A program made the position numbers and the translations under genes. The notes beneath the pieces were generated by a model, which worked only from the letters and a program-made list of their open reading frames with translations, was not told where the DNA came from and did not search any database. From Amycolatopsis sp. WAC 01376 (GTDB taxonomy: Bacteria; Actinomycetota; Actinomycetes; Mycobacteriales; Pseudonocardiaceae): 64,000 nucleotides of DNA. The stretch is taken from contig NZ_QHKL01000002.1 of the NCBI RefSeq assembly GCF_003947415.1, forward strand, positions 1,426,001 to 1,490,000, given 5' to 3'. This document shows positions 1 through 8,609 of this stretch, one piece after another (position 1 is the stretch's first letter; each line of letters starts with the position of its first letter).

Positions 1-768
1 GTTCACTCGATCGACGGATCGCTATCGCGGTCCGAACCGCTGGTCACCGTGCCGCCGTTCGTCGCGCCGCATCATTCGATCAGCGTCCCCGCGCTGATCG
101 GCGGTGGCAGCGGGCTGGCCGTGCCCGGCGCCATCAGCCGGGCACACCGGGGGATCCTGTTCCTCGACGAGGTATGCGAATTCGGCCCGGAACGGCTGGA
201 GTCGCTTCGCACAGTGCTCGAGGAGGGCGAAGTGCGGATCGCGCGGGTGAAGGGCTCTGTGCGGTACCCGGCACGCTTCCAATTGGTGCTGGCGACCAAT
301 CCTTGTCCGTGCGCCCCGGCGAAAGACGCCGACTGCATGTGTTCGGCGACCGTGCGAAGGCGGTACTTGGGCCGGCTGTCCGGACCGTTACTCGATCGGG
401 TGGATCTGAGGGTCGGGCTGCGTCCGCTTTCCGCGCTCAGCGCGCACCTGAGCGAGCCGCCCGAAGCGTCGGCGGCCGTCCGGGAACGGGTCCTGGAAGC
501 ACGCGAGCGGGCCGGAAAACGCTGGATGGACCAGGGCTGGCTGACGAACGCGGAGGTGCCGGGTCCGGCACTGCGTCGGGAGTTCGCTCTGCCGCCGCAG
601 GTCACGGCGCTGCTGGACCGCGCGTTGGAACGAGGGGCTATCACCGCGCGCGGCGCGGACCGCTGCCTTCGCATCGCTTGGACCCTCGCCGATTTGAAGG
701 GCGCCGACAAGCCGGAGGCGGATGAGGTCGCGGCGGCCCTGAACTTCAGGGAGAGGTCATCCGGATGA
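1..768 (+). CDS. YifB/ComM-family AAA+ ATPase, 3' part only
   Basis: C-terminal part of a YifB/ComM-type ATPase (Mg-chelatase-like AAA+ fold), a family of hexameric branch-migration helicases linked to handling of incoming DNA. The frame is open from base 1 to TGA at 766-768 (255 codons), so the N-terminal Lon-like domain and Walker A lie outside the window. Visible are the PHHS box (about base 60-85), a Walker B-type ILFLDE (151-171), a cysteine-rich loop with Cys codons between 304 and 342, and the helical C-terminal lid. The stop overlaps the dprA start (ATGA), which indicates translational coupling. The family call is firm; the exact biological role in this host is inferred. Confidence 0.93.
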   Translation, partial: VHSIDGSLSRSEPLVTVPPFVAPHHSISVPALIGGGSGLAVPGAISRAHRGILFLDEVCEFGPERLESLRTVLEEGEVRIARVKGSVRYPARFQLVLATNPCPCAPAKDADCMCSATVRRRYLGRLSGPLLDRVDLRVGLRPLSALSAHLSEPPEASAAVRERVLEARERAGKRWMDQGWLTNAEVPGPALRREFALPPQVTALLDRALERGAITARGADRCLRIAWTLADLKGADKPEADEVAAALNFRERSSG

Positions 769-1904
769 GTGAATTCGAGGCCGAGCGGATCGCGCGGTCG
801 TACCTTTTGCGCGTCGCCGAGCCTCCGGCGCCAGCCTTGGCAGGCTTCATCGGTGAACACGGCCCTGTAGTCGCCGCGGAACGAGTGAGGCGTGCCCAGT
901 GCCCGCCGAAGGTGCGCGACGAGACGTCCGCGAGGCGGGCGCACGATTACGCCGAGCGGGATCTGGAGCGTGCGGCGGCCGATGAGGCCAGGCTCGTCAT
1001 CCCGGAAGACGACGAATGGCCTGCCTGGCCGTTGCTTTCCCTGGCCGTGGCCCAGCGCAGGGGCGTCTCCGGTGTGGCACCTCCGCCGGCGCTGTGGGTA
1101 CGCGGTCCGGCCAGGCTCGACGAGGCCGTGGACCAGGCGATCGCGGTAGTCGGTGCCCGCGCGGCGACCGGATACGGCGAGCACAACGCGGCCGAGGTGG
1201 GCTATCACCTCGCGAGCCGGGGGATCCCGGTGTTCTCGGGGGCGGCGTACGGCATCGACGGCGCGGCCCACCGGGGCGCGTTGAGCGCGGACGGGACGAC
1301 GGTCGCTCTGCTCGGCTGCGGGGTCGACGTCGGCTATCCGGCACAGCACGCGACCTTGTTGCGCAGCATCGCGAAGACCGGCGCGGTGGTCAGCGAGTAC
1401 CCGCCGGGCACCTCACCCGCCAGGCATCGCTTCCTCGTGCGGAACAGGCTCATCGCGGCACTCACGGAAGGGACTGTCGTGGTCGAGGCGGGCAGGCGCA
1501 GCGGCGCGCGGAACACCGCGACCACGGCAGGGGTCCTCGGCAAGGTCGTGATGGCGATGCCGGGGCCGGTGTCGTCGGGGATGTCCGCGGGGTGTCACGC
1601 GCTGATCCGCGAAGGTGAGGCCACGTTGGTGACCTCGGTCGACGAGATCCTCGAGACCGCCGGACGGCTGGGGTCGGCGGGCGCGGATCCGTCGAAACCT
1701 CGCCGCCGCACCGATCGGCTCGGGCCGGAGGCGCTGCGAGTGCACGACGCGCTGTCCGACCGGTCGGCGAGACCCGAGGAACGGATCGCGGCCGAGTCCG
1801 GGATCCCGGTCGAGCGCGTCCGCTCGCTGCTTCCGGAACTGGAACTCGACGGCTTCGCGGAAAGGAGTGACGCAGGGTGGCGAAGACGGGCCGCCAAGAC
1901 CTGA
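765..1904 (+). CDS. dprA: DNA-processing protein DprA
   Basis: DprA/Smf binds incoming single-stranded DNA and loads RecA. The 379-residue product has an N-terminal helical region, a Rossmann-like core with VVGARAATGYG followed by GIPVFSGAAYGIDGAAHRGAL and LGCGVDVGYP, and a C-terminal winged-helix-like segment (about residues 310-370). The ATG overlaps the upstream yifB stop by four bases, so the two are co-translated; this yifB-dprA pairing is standard in actinobacteria. No other competence genes are visible, so the role may be general recombination rather than uptake. Confidence 0.95.
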   Translation: MSEFEAERIARSYLLRVAEPPAPALAGFIGEHGPVVAAERVRRAQCPPKVRDETSARRAHDYAERDLERAAADEARLVIPEDDEWPAWPLLSLAVAQRRGVSGVAPPPALWVRGPARLDEAVDQAIAVVGARAATGYGEHNAAEVGYHLASRGIPVFSGAAYGIDGAAHRGALSADGTTVALLGCGVDVGYPAQHATLLRSIAKTGAVVSEYPPGTSPARHRFLVRNRLIAALTEGTVVVEAGRRSGARNTATTAGVLGKVVMAMPGPVSSGMSAGCHALIREGEATLVTSVDEILETAGRLGSAGADPSKPRRRTDRLGPEALRVHDALSDRSARPEERIAAESGIPVERVRSLLPELELDGFAERSDAGWRRRAAKT

Positions 1905-2009
1905 CTGGCCTACACCTGAGACGCCATCCCGGCACGATCCGACCACGGACACCGCAACAGGGTGCGGCGATACTTGACCATCCGTCGTACATCGCGCAGC
2001 GTGATCGGC

Positions 2010-3005
2010 ATGCCGTCGACCGAAGGTCCTCACGGCACGGGGAAACGCGCCCGCAGACCCGATCTGCGCGCCGCCCGTGCCGCGCTGCCGGAGCCTGTCC
2101 GGAAGCTGATCGACGACTACGAGCGGCATCTTTCGCTCGAACGCGGGCTGTCCGCGCATACGGTGCGGGCCTACCTCGGCGACGTGGTGTCGCTGATGGG
2201 TTTCGTGGACGGGAACGGCGGCCGGTTCTCCGATCTCGACATCGGGACACTGCGTGGCTGGCTCGCCCGGCAACGCGAAGAAGGCGCCAGCCGGACGACA
2301 CTCGCGAGGCGAGCGGCGGCAGCCCGCACCTTCACCGCTTGGGCTCACCGAGGTGGGGCGCTCGCGTCGGATCCGGGCGGACGGTTGGTGGCGCCGCGCG
2401 CGCACCGCAAGCTTCCCGGGGTCCTGCGAGCGGAGCAGGCCAGTGACGTCATGCGCTTCTCAGCCGCCGGTGCCGAACAGCGCGACCCGGTGGCTTTGAG
2501 GGACAGTGCCATCGTGGAACTGCTCTACGCGACCGGTGTGCGGGTCTCGGAACTGTGCGGGCTCGATGTGGGCGACGTCGACTTCTCCCGCAGGGTCGTG
2601 CTCGTGCTGGGCAAGGGCGGCAAGGAACGTGTCGTGCCGTTCGGTGTCCCCGCCGAAGCGGCCTTGCGGCTGTGGCTGGACGAGGGCAGGGGAAAGCTCG
2701 CAGTCGAGACGAAGGGGCCGACGCAAGCGGCGCTCTTCCTGGGGGCGCGAGGCGGCAGGCTCGATCCGCGGGCGGCCCGCCGGGTCGTCCACGACGCCGT
2801 CGGCTCGGTGCCGGGCGCGAACGACATGGGACCTCACGGCCTGAGGCATTCGGCAGCCACTCATCTGCTCGAAGGCGGCGCCGATCTTCGAAGCGTTCAG
2901 GAACTGCTTGGTCACGCTACGCTGGCTACAACGCAGCTCTACACTCATGTGACCGTCGATCGGCTGAAGGCGATCCACGACCGCGCGCACCCCCGGGCCC
3001 GATGA
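2010..3005 (+). CDS. xerC: Tyrosine recombinase XerC
   Basis: Site-specific recombinase that resolves chromosome dimers at dif during division. The 331-residue form has the N-terminal SAM-like core-binding domain ([25 protein letters not shown]) and the full catalytic set: R178 (ATGVRVSEL), Lys in GKGGKER (K202 or K205), H276-x-x-R279 (HGLRHS), H302 (LGHA) and the nucleophile Y311 (QLYTHV). The ATG at 2010 is preferred on length; an in-frame GTG at 2001 and an ATG at 1962 would lengthen the N-terminus. The stop at 3003-3005 sits in ATGATG, which could also start the next gene. It could be a XerD-like paralogue, but the position next to whiG/rpsB favours XerC. Confidence 0.93.
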   Translation: MPSTEGPHGTGKRARRPDLRAARAALPEPVRKLIDDYERHLSLERGLSAHTVRAYLGDVVSLMGFVDGNGGRFSDLDIGTLRGWLARQREEGASRTTLARRAAAARTFTAWAHRGGALASDPGGRLVAPRAHRKLPGVLRAEQASDVMRFSAAGAEQRDPVALRDSAIVELLYATGVRVSELCGLDVGDVDFSRRVVLVLGKGGKERVVPFGVPAEAALRLWLDEGRGKLAVETKGPTQAALFLGARGGRLDPRAARRVVHDAVGSVPGANDMGPHGLRHSAATHLLEGGADLRSVQELLGHATLATTQLYTHVTVDRLKAIHDRAHPRAR

Positions 3006-3112
3006 TGCCGGGGAGGACTCGGCAGGAGACCCGGCAGCCCGAACCGACGGCGCACGCGCATCCGCACGAGCACGGAGACCACTCTGAGTCGCATGCTGAG
3101 AACGGCGGTCCG

Positions 3113-3961
3113 ATGACCGCCGACCCACATGTCACCGAAGCCGCCGGGAAACACCGTCCCGGCGGCGACGGTCCTGCCGTCGCGCCCGAAGCGCGGACCA
3201 GCTACGAGGTGGACGCCGGAATCCAGGCCTTGTGGCGGGAGTTCACCGAGTCGCCGGACCAGATGGTGCGCGACAGGCTCGTGCTGCACTACGCCCCGCT
3301 CGTCAAGTACGTCGCGGGCCGGGTCGGCACCGGGCTGCCGACCCATGTCGACGTCGGTGACCTGATCCAGTCCGGGATCTTCGGCCTGGTCGACGCGATC
3401 GAGAAGTTCGAACCCGCCAGGGGTCTGCGGTTCGAGACCTATGCCATGCAGCGCATCCGCGGCGCGATCCTCGACGACCTTCGCTCCCAGGACTGGGTTC
3501 CCCGGGCGGTGCGCAGCAAGGCCCGTGAGGCCGAGCGTGCCCTGGAACGCCTCGGCGCCCGGCTGAACCGCACCCCGACCGATGCCGAATTGGCGGCCGA
3601 GCTCGAAATCAGCGTCGACGACCTGCGCGAGTTCTACGGCCAGATGCAACTGACCAGCGTCATCGCGCTGGAAGACCTGGTCGCCGCCGGCAAGGACAGC
3701 GGCTCGCTGGTCGACACCCTGCCCGACGACGGTGCCGTCGACCCGGTGGCCGTCCTGGTCGACCAGGACAACCGCCGCCAGCTGGCGCAGGCCATCGCCC
3801 AGCTCACCGAACGCGACCGGATCGTGGTCGGCCTCTACTACTTCGAGAGCCTGACGCTCGCCGAGATCGGCAAAGTCCTCGGCGTCACCGAATCGCGGGT
3901 CAGCCAGCTGCACACCCGCGCCGTCATGCGGCTGCGCGCCAAACTGGTCGAGCAAGCCTAG
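3113..3961 (+). CDS. whiG: Sporulation/motility-type sigma factor WhiG
   Basis: RNA polymerase sigma factor of the FliA/WhiG group, which in streptomycetes commits aerial hyphae to sporulation. The 282-residue product contains region 2 (LVLHYAPLVKYVAGRV, then DLIQSGIFGLVDAIEKFEP and FETYAMQRIRGAILDDLR), region 3 (RTPTDAELAAELEIS) and region 4 with the helix-turn-helix LTLAEIGKVLGVTESRVSQ. Family members are about 280 residues, which supports the ATG at 3113. An in-frame ATGATG at 3002-3007 overlapping the xerC stop would give 319 residues and translational coupling, so the start is not settled. Confidence 0.93.
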   Translation: MTADPHVTEAAGKHRPGGDGPAVAPEARTSYEVDAGIQALWREFTESPDQMVRDRLVLHYAPLVKYVAGRVGTGLPTHVDVGDLIQSGIFGLVDAIEKFEPARGLRFETYAMQRIRGAILDDLRSQDWVPRAVRSKAREAERALERLGARLNRTPTDAELAAELEISVDDLREFYGQMQLTSVIALEDLVAAGKDSGSLVDTLPDDGAVDPVAVLVDQDNRRQLAQAIAQLTERDRIVVGLYYFESLTLAEIGKVLGVTESRVSQLHTRAVMRLRAKLVEQA

Positions 3962-4105
3962 CCACTGTCCTGCTCCGCGACGCTCAGCTGAGTCGCAGCC
4001 TGTCCAGGTTCGCCGGTTCGCTTCGGGTGGGCTGCGAAGACCCAACGCCCGCGCCGCACTACAAGCCCCTTCCCTTGCGATCGCGTCGATGCTCCTGCTG
4101 GCAGC

Positions 4106-4294
4106 GGACGACACATGTGCTCAGCCGGACGACACGCGTGCTTGGACGGACGACACGTGTGTCCCGCCGGACGCCGCGTGTGTTTGGGCAGACGACTCGT
4201 GTTTCCAGCCGGATCACACTGCGGAGTCCGGTCCCGGCGTGTGCGCTCCCAGTCACGCGTGTCCCGTGCCTGGACACGCGAATCGCGCCATCTG
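4106..4294. repeat. 21-bp tandem repeat array (about 9 units)
   Basis: This array fills most of the 412-bp gap between whiG and the M23 peptidase, where I see no gene. Units start every 21 bases at 4106, 4127, 4148, 4169, 4190, 4211, 4232, 4253 and 4274. The first five are close copies of GGACGACACGTGTGCTCGGCC; the last four are decayed but keep the CACGCGTG/CACGCGAA core. Because 21 is a multiple of three, every frame on both strands reads as heptapeptide repeats, which creates false open frames. The last unit resembles those of the second array at 32824. The function is unknown. Confidence 0.85.
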
Positions 4295-4373
4295 CGGAAG
4301 AAGCGGCACGAGCAAGCAGGGCCACGCCAGGACGAAACCAGGCCACGAGCGGGGACCTTCCGAAACAGTCGGC

Positions 4374-4979
4374 TCAGTCTCCTTCCCACGGTTTGAGGCG
4401 GATCTCGGACGGTTCGCCGATCAGGGCGAGTGGATCGACGTACTCCTCGCCCTTCCGGACGCCGAAATGCAGGCACGCCGGCTCCGGGCAGCCCGGATGG
4501 CCTGCCGCGAGTGTTCCGAGCACCTGACCCCGGTAGACCTGGTCACCCGCGGTGACGGTCGGGGCGAGTGGTTGGTAGGTGGTGCGCAGGCCTCCGTCGT
4601 GATCGATCGAAACCACTCCGCGGCCCGCCACCTGACCGGCGAACATCACCACCCCTTCGGCGGCCGCGAGCACGTTCGTGCCCGGTGCCGCGGCGAGGTC
4701 GACGCCTCGGTGACCGGGGCCGTACGGCGTCGAGGGCGGCTCGAAGTACCTGGTGACGCTCGGTGCCGGGGAAAGCGGCCAGGAGAGGCGTCCTTGCGGT
4801 GTGGGCGCGCCTCTGGCCGTCCCCGGCATCGCCGCCGACGCGAAGATCGCGAGCACGGTCGCGAAGATCGCGAGGAGGGGAAGACGCCGAGGGTGCCCCG
4901 GGCGGCGGTGCCTGCCGCCGGTGCGGTCGATCGCGAAGGAATGCCTGGTGACAGGGCGGGAACAGCTCGTCATCGTCAT
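4374..4979 (-). CDS. Secreted M23-family metallopeptidase (LytM fold)
   Basis: Probable cell-wall peptidase or LytM-like regulator. The 201-residue product has a basic N-terminus and a hydrophobic export segment (about residues 33-50, LPLLAIFATVLAIFASAA). The LytM domain follows, with zinc ligands H90 and D94 (HRGVD) and the C-terminal LHFGV box (H171). The first histidine of the usual HxH motif is replaced by C169 (CLHFGV), a variant I recall in other actinobacterial relatives; catalytic activity is therefore uncertain. The gene is convergent with whiG and divergent from rpsB, as in other actinomycetes. An internal ATG at codon 3 is an alternative start. Confidence 0.85.
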   Translation of the reverse strand: MTMTSCSRPVTRHSFAIDRTGGRHRRPGHPRRLPLLAIFATVLAIFASAAMPGTARGAPTPQGRLSWPLSPAPSVTRYFEPPSTPYGPGHRGVDLAAAPGTNVLAAAEGVVMFAGQVAGRGVVSIDHDGGLRTTYQPLAPTVTAGDQVYRGQVLGTLAAGHPGCPEPACLHFGVRKGEEYVDPLALIGEPSEIRLKPWEGD

Positions 4980-5030
4980 GTGTTCCAGGCTGGGGGAGAC
5001 GTGAGGCGGATGGGGCGGGCCGGGGAAATC

Positions 5031-5058
5031 TGTGGATAACCGAGGCGGTTGTGGACAA
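5031..5058 (+). promoter_or_regulatory. Two DnaA-box-like sites upstream of rpsB
   Basis: TGTGGATAA at 5031-5039 and TGTGGACAA at 5050-5058 are the complements of TTATCCACA and TTGTCCACA, the classical and the high-GC actinobacterial DnaA-box forms. They lie on the same strand with starts 19 bp apart, between the M23 gene and rpsB. DnaA binding here is inferred from the motif only. Confidence 0.5.
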
Positions 5059-5361
5059 CCCCTCTCATCAGGGGCTGCCGGTGCGGTACCCGGTGGCGAC
5101 AGGGAGTAGACTCTTTTGCGCGGTCCGCGTCAGCGGACTGACTTCGCGTGCACGTGCGCGCCCCCGATGGCCGATCTCCTCACGGAGGGTCAGGACAGCC
5201 GGGGGCACACGGCCCGGCGGTCCCTGGAATCACTTCACTCCCGGGTCCGGGCCCGAGCATCGGCACCAGGGCGATCGGCCACCCGGCCGAGAGCGACGAA
5301 CCGAGCAAGCGCGTCCCGGCGGAGCCGGGCGCGCACGACACAGAAGAGGTTGATTCCGGCA
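5059..5361 (+). other. Long 5' leader region of rpsB
   Basis: A gene-free stretch of about 300 bases that should contain the rpsB promoter and untranslated leader. A -10-like TAGACT is at 5107-5112, with no convincing -35 at 17 bases. A small hairpin-forming CCCCT...AGGGG lies at 5059-5074, and the rest is GC-rich and able to fold. Ribosomal-protein leaders that bind S2 exist in bacteria, but I do not recognise such a structure here. Confidence 0.35.
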
Positions 5362-6246
5362 ATGGCCGTCGTCACCATGAAGCAGCTGCTCGACAGCGGC
5401 GTGCACTTCGGGCACCAGACTCGTCGGTGGAACCCGAAGATGAAGCGCTACATCTTCACCGAGCGCAATGGCATCTACATCATCGACCTGCAGCAGACGC
5501 TGACGTACATCGACCGTGCGTACGAGTTCATCAAGGAAACCGTCGCGCACGGCGGCACCATCATGTTCGTCGGCACGAAGAAGCAGGCTCAGGAAGCCAT
5601 CGCCTCCGAGGCCTCGCGCGTGGGCATGCCCTACGTGAACCAGCGCTGGCTCGGCGGCATGCTGACCAACTTCCAGACGGTGCACAAGCGTCTTCTCCGC
5701 CTGAAGGAGCTCGAGTCGCAGGAGCAGACCGGTGGTTTCGCCGGCCTGACCAAGCGCGAGATCCTCACGCTCACCCGTGAGAAGGACAAGCTCGAGAAGA
5801 CCCTCGGCGGTATCCGCGACATGGCCAAGGTGCCGAGCATCGTGTGGATCGTCGACACGAAGAAGGAGCACATCGCCGTCGGCGAGGCTCGCAAGCTGAA
5901 CATCCCGGTCGTCGCGATCCTGGACACCAACTGCGACCCGGACGAGGTCGACTACCCGATTCCGGGTAACGACGACGCGATCCGTTCGGCCGCGCTGCTG
6001 ACCAAGGTCGTGGCCGAGGCCGCCGCCGCCGGTCTGATGGCCCGCTCCAGCCGCAACGGTTCCTCCGCAGACGCCAAGCCCGAGGCCGGCGTCGCCACGG
6101 ACGAGCCGCTGGCCGAGTGGGAGAAGGAGCTGCTCGCCGGCTCGGAGACCGCCGCCGCGGACGCCAAGGAAGCGGCCGCCGCGACCGAGGCTCCCGCCGA
6201 GGCCCCCACCGAGGCTCCGGCCGAGCAGGCCACCGCCTCCTCCTGA
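5362..6246 (+). CDS. rpsB: 30S ribosomal protein S2
   Basis: Core small-subunit protein S2, recruited late in 30S assembly. The 294-residue product starts [26 protein letters not shown] and carries family landmarks such as [24 protein letters not shown] and [25 protein letters not shown]. It ends in an acidic Ala/Glu/Pro-rich tail of about 60 residues, typical of actinobacterial S2. The ATG at 5362 is fixed by homology; a weak purine-rich RBS (GAAGAGG) lies about 13 bases upstream. It is followed by tsf, the usual partner. Confidence 0.98.
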   Translation: MAVVTMKQLLDSGVHFGHQTRRWNPKMKRYIFTERNGIYIIDLQQTLTYIDRAYEFIKETVAHGGTIMFVGTKKQAQEAIASEASRVGMPYVNQRWLGGMLTNFQTVHKRLLRLKELESQEQTGGFAGLTKREILTLTREKDKLEKTLGGIRDMAKVPSIVWIVDTKKEHIAVGEARKLNIPVVAILDTNCDPDEVDYPIPGNDDAIRSAALLTKVVAEAAAAGLMARSSRNGSSADAKPEAGVATDEPLAEWEKELLAGSETAAADAKEAAAATEAPAEAPTEAPAEQATASS

Positions 6247-6255
6247 TGCACCCAG

Positions 6256-6287
6256 CCCGTGGGGCCGCCTCCGGGCGGCCCCACGGG
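6256..6287 (+). terminator. rpsB-tsf intercistronic hairpin
   Basis: Perfect inverted repeat with 14-bp arms (CCCGTGGGGCCGCC and its complement) and a TCCG tetraloop, between the rpsB stop and tsf. There is no U-tract. It probably acts as a partial terminator or mRNA-stability element that sets the ratio of S2 to EF-Ts. Confidence 0.8.
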
Positions 6288-6339
6288 TGACTTCCCCAAA
6301 GACTTTTCTCGTACCTGAAAAAGGACGGACACACCCACG

Positions 6340-7164
6340 ATGGCGAACTACACCGCCGCAGACGTGAAGCGTCTCCGCGAGCTGACCGGCTCCGGCATGA
6401 TGAACTGCAAGAAGGCGCTGGAAGAGAACGACGGCGACTTCGACAAGGCCGTCGAGTTCCTGCGCATCAAGGGCGCGAAGGACGTCGGCAAGCGCGCCGA
6501 GCGCGCCACCGCCGAGGGCCTCGTCGCCGGTGAAGGCGGCGTGCTGATCGAGCTCGACTCCGAGACCGACTTCGTCGCGAAGAACGAGGACTTCCAGGCC
6601 CTCGCCGCGAAGATCGTCGAGGTCGCGAAGGCCGAGAAGACCAGCGACGTCGAGAAGCTGAAGGCCGCCTCGCTCGACGGCAAGACCGTCGACGAGCAGG
6701 TCCAGGAGCTGGCCGCCCGTATCGGTGAGAAGCTCGAGCTGCGCCGTGTCGCCGCCTACGAGGGCACCACCACCACGTACCTGCACCGTCGCGGTGCCGA
6801 CCTCCCGCCCGCCGTCGGCGTGCTCATCGAGTACACCGGTGAGGGCGAGGCCGCCGCCGAGGCCGCTCGTGGCGCCGCCATGCAGGTCGCCGCGCTCAAG
6901 GCCAAGTACCTCACCCGCGAAGAGGTGCCTGCCGAGATCGTCGAGAACGAGCGTCGCGTCGCCGAGGCGACCGCCCGCGAAGAGGGCAAGCCGGAGCAGG
7001 CCATGTCCAAGATCATCGAGGGCAAGGTCAACGCGTACTACAAGGACAACGTCCTGCTCGAGCAGCCGTCGGTCAAGGACAACAAGAAGACCGTCAAGGC
7101 CCTGCTCGACGAGGCCGGCGTGGCCGTGAGCCGGTTCGCCCGGTTCGAGGTCGGCCAGGCCTGA
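6340..7164 (+). CDS. tsf: Elongation factor Ts
   Basis: Guanine-nucleotide exchange factor for EF-Tu. The 274-residue protein begins with a UBA-like N-terminal domain ([25 protein letters not shown]) and has the TDFVAKN signature at about residue 68 within the dimerisation core. The length is normal for actinobacteria. It starts at ATG 6340 after a purine-rich AAAAAGGACGG. It lies downstream of rpsB across a strong hairpin and upstream of pyrH. Confidence 0.98.
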   Translation: MANYTAADVKRLRELTGSGMMNCKKALEENDGDFDKAVEFLRIKGAKDVGKRAERATAEGLVAGEGGVLIELDSETDFVAKNEDFQALAAKIVEVAKAEKTSDVEKLKAASLDGKTVDEQVQELAARIGEKLELRRVAAYEGTTTTYLHRRGADLPPAVGVLIEYTGEGEAAAEAARGAAMQVAALKAKYLTREEVPAEIVENERRVAEATAREEGKPEQAMSKIIEGKVNAYYKDNVLLEQPSVKDNKKTVKALLDEAGVAVSRFARFEVGQA

Positions 7165-7190
7165 TCCAGGCGCGGAACACAAGAATCACC

Positions 7191-7229
7191 ACTGTGCCCC
7201 GTCTCCGTCCATCGGGGACGGGGCACAGT
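7191..7229 (+). terminator. Hairpin between tsf and pyrH
   Basis: Inverted repeat ACTGTGCCCCGTC...GACGGGGCACAGT, 13-bp arms with a 13-base loop, about 27 bases after the tsf stop. It fits a factor-independent terminator without a U-tract, and pyrH has its own RBS after it. Confidence 0.75.
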
Positions 7230-7256
7230 CGGGTTCAGAGCATTAGGGAGGGCGAC

Positions 7257-8000
7257 ATGGGTGTCCGGGTCGAAGGCGGATACCGGCGGGTGCTGCTGAA
7301 GCTGGGCGGCGAGATGTTCGGCGGCGGTTCCATCGGGGTTGATCCGGATGTGGTGCACTCGGTCGCTCAGCAGATCGCCGACGTCGCGCGGACGGGCGTG
7401 CAGATCGCCGTCGTGATCGGCGGTGGCAACTACTTCCGCGGCGCGGAGCTGTCGCAGCGCGGCATGGACCGCGACCGCGCGGACTACATGGCGATGCTCG
7501 GCACCGTCATGAACTGTCTTGCGCTGCAGGACTTCCTGGAGAAGGAGGGCTTGCCCACGCGCGTGCAGACCGCCATCACCATGGGGCAGGTCGCCGAGCC
7601 GTACATCCCGCGCCGCGCCGAGCGCCACCTGGAGAAGGGCCGTGTCGTCATCTTCGGCGCCGGGGTCGGCATGCCGTACTTCTCGACGGACACCGCCGCC
7701 GCGCAGCGCGCGCTCGAACTCGGCTGCGAAGCCGTCTTGATGGCGAAGGCCGTCGACGGCGTCTACACCGCGGACCCGAAGAGCGACCCGACGGCCGAGA
7801 TGTTCCACGAGATCAGTCACCGCGAGGTGCTGGAACGGGACCTCAAGGTCGCCGACGCCACCGCGTTCAGCCTGTGCATGGACAACAACATGCCGATCAT
7901 CGTGTTCAATCTGCTCACCGAGGGGAACATCGCCCGCGCGGTCAGTGGTGAGAGGATCGGCACCCTGGTCGACACCCCCGCCGACGGGGTGCCCGCGTAG
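7257..8000 (+). CDS. pyrH: UMP kinase
   Basis: Phosphorylates UMP to UDP in pyrimidine nucleotide synthesis and belongs to the amino-acid-kinase fold. The 247-residue product has [11 protein letters not shown] near the N-terminus, [12 protein letters not shown] (about residues 49-60), and the nucleotide/UMP loops [17 protein letters not shown] and [11 protein letters not shown]. The ATG at 7257 is chosen because AGGGAGGG lies seven bases upstream and because earlier in-frame codons fall in the terminator hairpin. It is upstream of frr, the standard order. Confidence 0.97.
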   Translation: MGVRVEGGYRRVLLKLGGEMFGGGSIGVDPDVVHSVAQQIADVARTGVQIAVVIGGGNYFRGAELSQRGMDRDRADYMAMLGTVMNCLALQDFLEKEGLPTRVQTAITMGQVAEPYIPRRAERHLEKGRVVIFGAGVGMPYFSTDTAAAQRALELGCEAVLMAKAVDGVYTADPKSDPTAEMFHEISHREVLERDLKVADATAFSLCMDNNMPIIVFNLLTEGNIARAVSGERIGTLVDTPADGVPA

Positions 8001-8051
8001 TCCTGCCCTGACCTTCGCAATCGGTACGAATACACAACTACGGGAGTTGCC

Positions 8052-8609
8052 GTGATCGACGAGACCCTCCTCGACGCCGAGGAGAAGATGGAAAAAGCGG
8101 TGTCCGTCGCCAAGGAGGACCTGTCGTCGGTACGCACCGGCCGGGCTCACCCTGGGATGTTCTCGCGCGTTGTCGTCGACTACTACGGCGCGCCGACCCC
8201 GCTGAACCAGTTGGCGGGCGTCAACATCCCCGAAGCCCGGATGGCGTTGATCAAGCCCTACGACCAGACCTCGCTCAACGCCATCGAGAAGGCGATTCGC
8301 GAGTCGGACCTCGGCGTCAACCCGAGCAACGACGGCAACGTGATCCGCATCGTGATCCCGCAGCTCACCGAGGAGCGCCGCCGGGAGATGGTGAAGGTCG
8401 CCAAGGCCAAGGGTGAGGACGCCCGCGTCTCGATCCGCAGCGTCCGCCGCAAGGCCAAGGAAGAGCTCGACCGGATCAAGAAGGACGGCGAGGCGGGCGA
8501 GGACGAGGTCGTCCACGCCGAGAAGGAACTCCAGAACCTCACCGACACGTACAGCCACAAAGTCGACGAGCTGGTGAAACACAAGGAAGCCGAGCTACTC
8601 GAGGTCTGA
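8052..8609 (+). CDS. frr: Ribosome recycling factor
   Basis: Splits the post-termination ribosome together with EF-G. The 185-residue product has the expected length and conserved [37 protein letters not shown] and the C-terminal helix [27 protein letters not shown]. It uses a GTG start at 8052 after CGGGAG. The stop overlaps the cdsA ATG by one base (TGATG), so the two are translationally coupled. Confidence 0.97.
   Translation: MIDETLLDAEEKMEKAVSVAKEDLSSVRTGRAHPGMFSRVVVDYYGAPTPLNQLAGVNIPEARMALIKPYDQTSLNAIEKAIRESDLGVNPSNDGNVIRIVIPQLTEERRREMVKVAKAKGEDARVSIRSVRRKAKEELDRIKKDGEAGEDEVVHAEKELQNLTDTYSHKVDELVKHKEAELLEV

Noticed and set aside
4106..4294. CRISPR-like array
   Set aside because: Units are head-to-tail without unique spacers, and no cas gene is present.
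4089..4476. Heptapeptide-repeat proteins in several frames over the 21-bp array
   Set aside because: All six frames give similar repeats because the period is a multiple of three; there is no RBS, and no frame shows normal GC3 bias.
5230..7182. A 650-codon open frame on the minus strand opposite rpsB and tsf
   Set aside because: It spans two essential genes and the hairpin between them; composition is Leu/Gly/Val-rich as expected from the reverse of GC-rich coding sequence.
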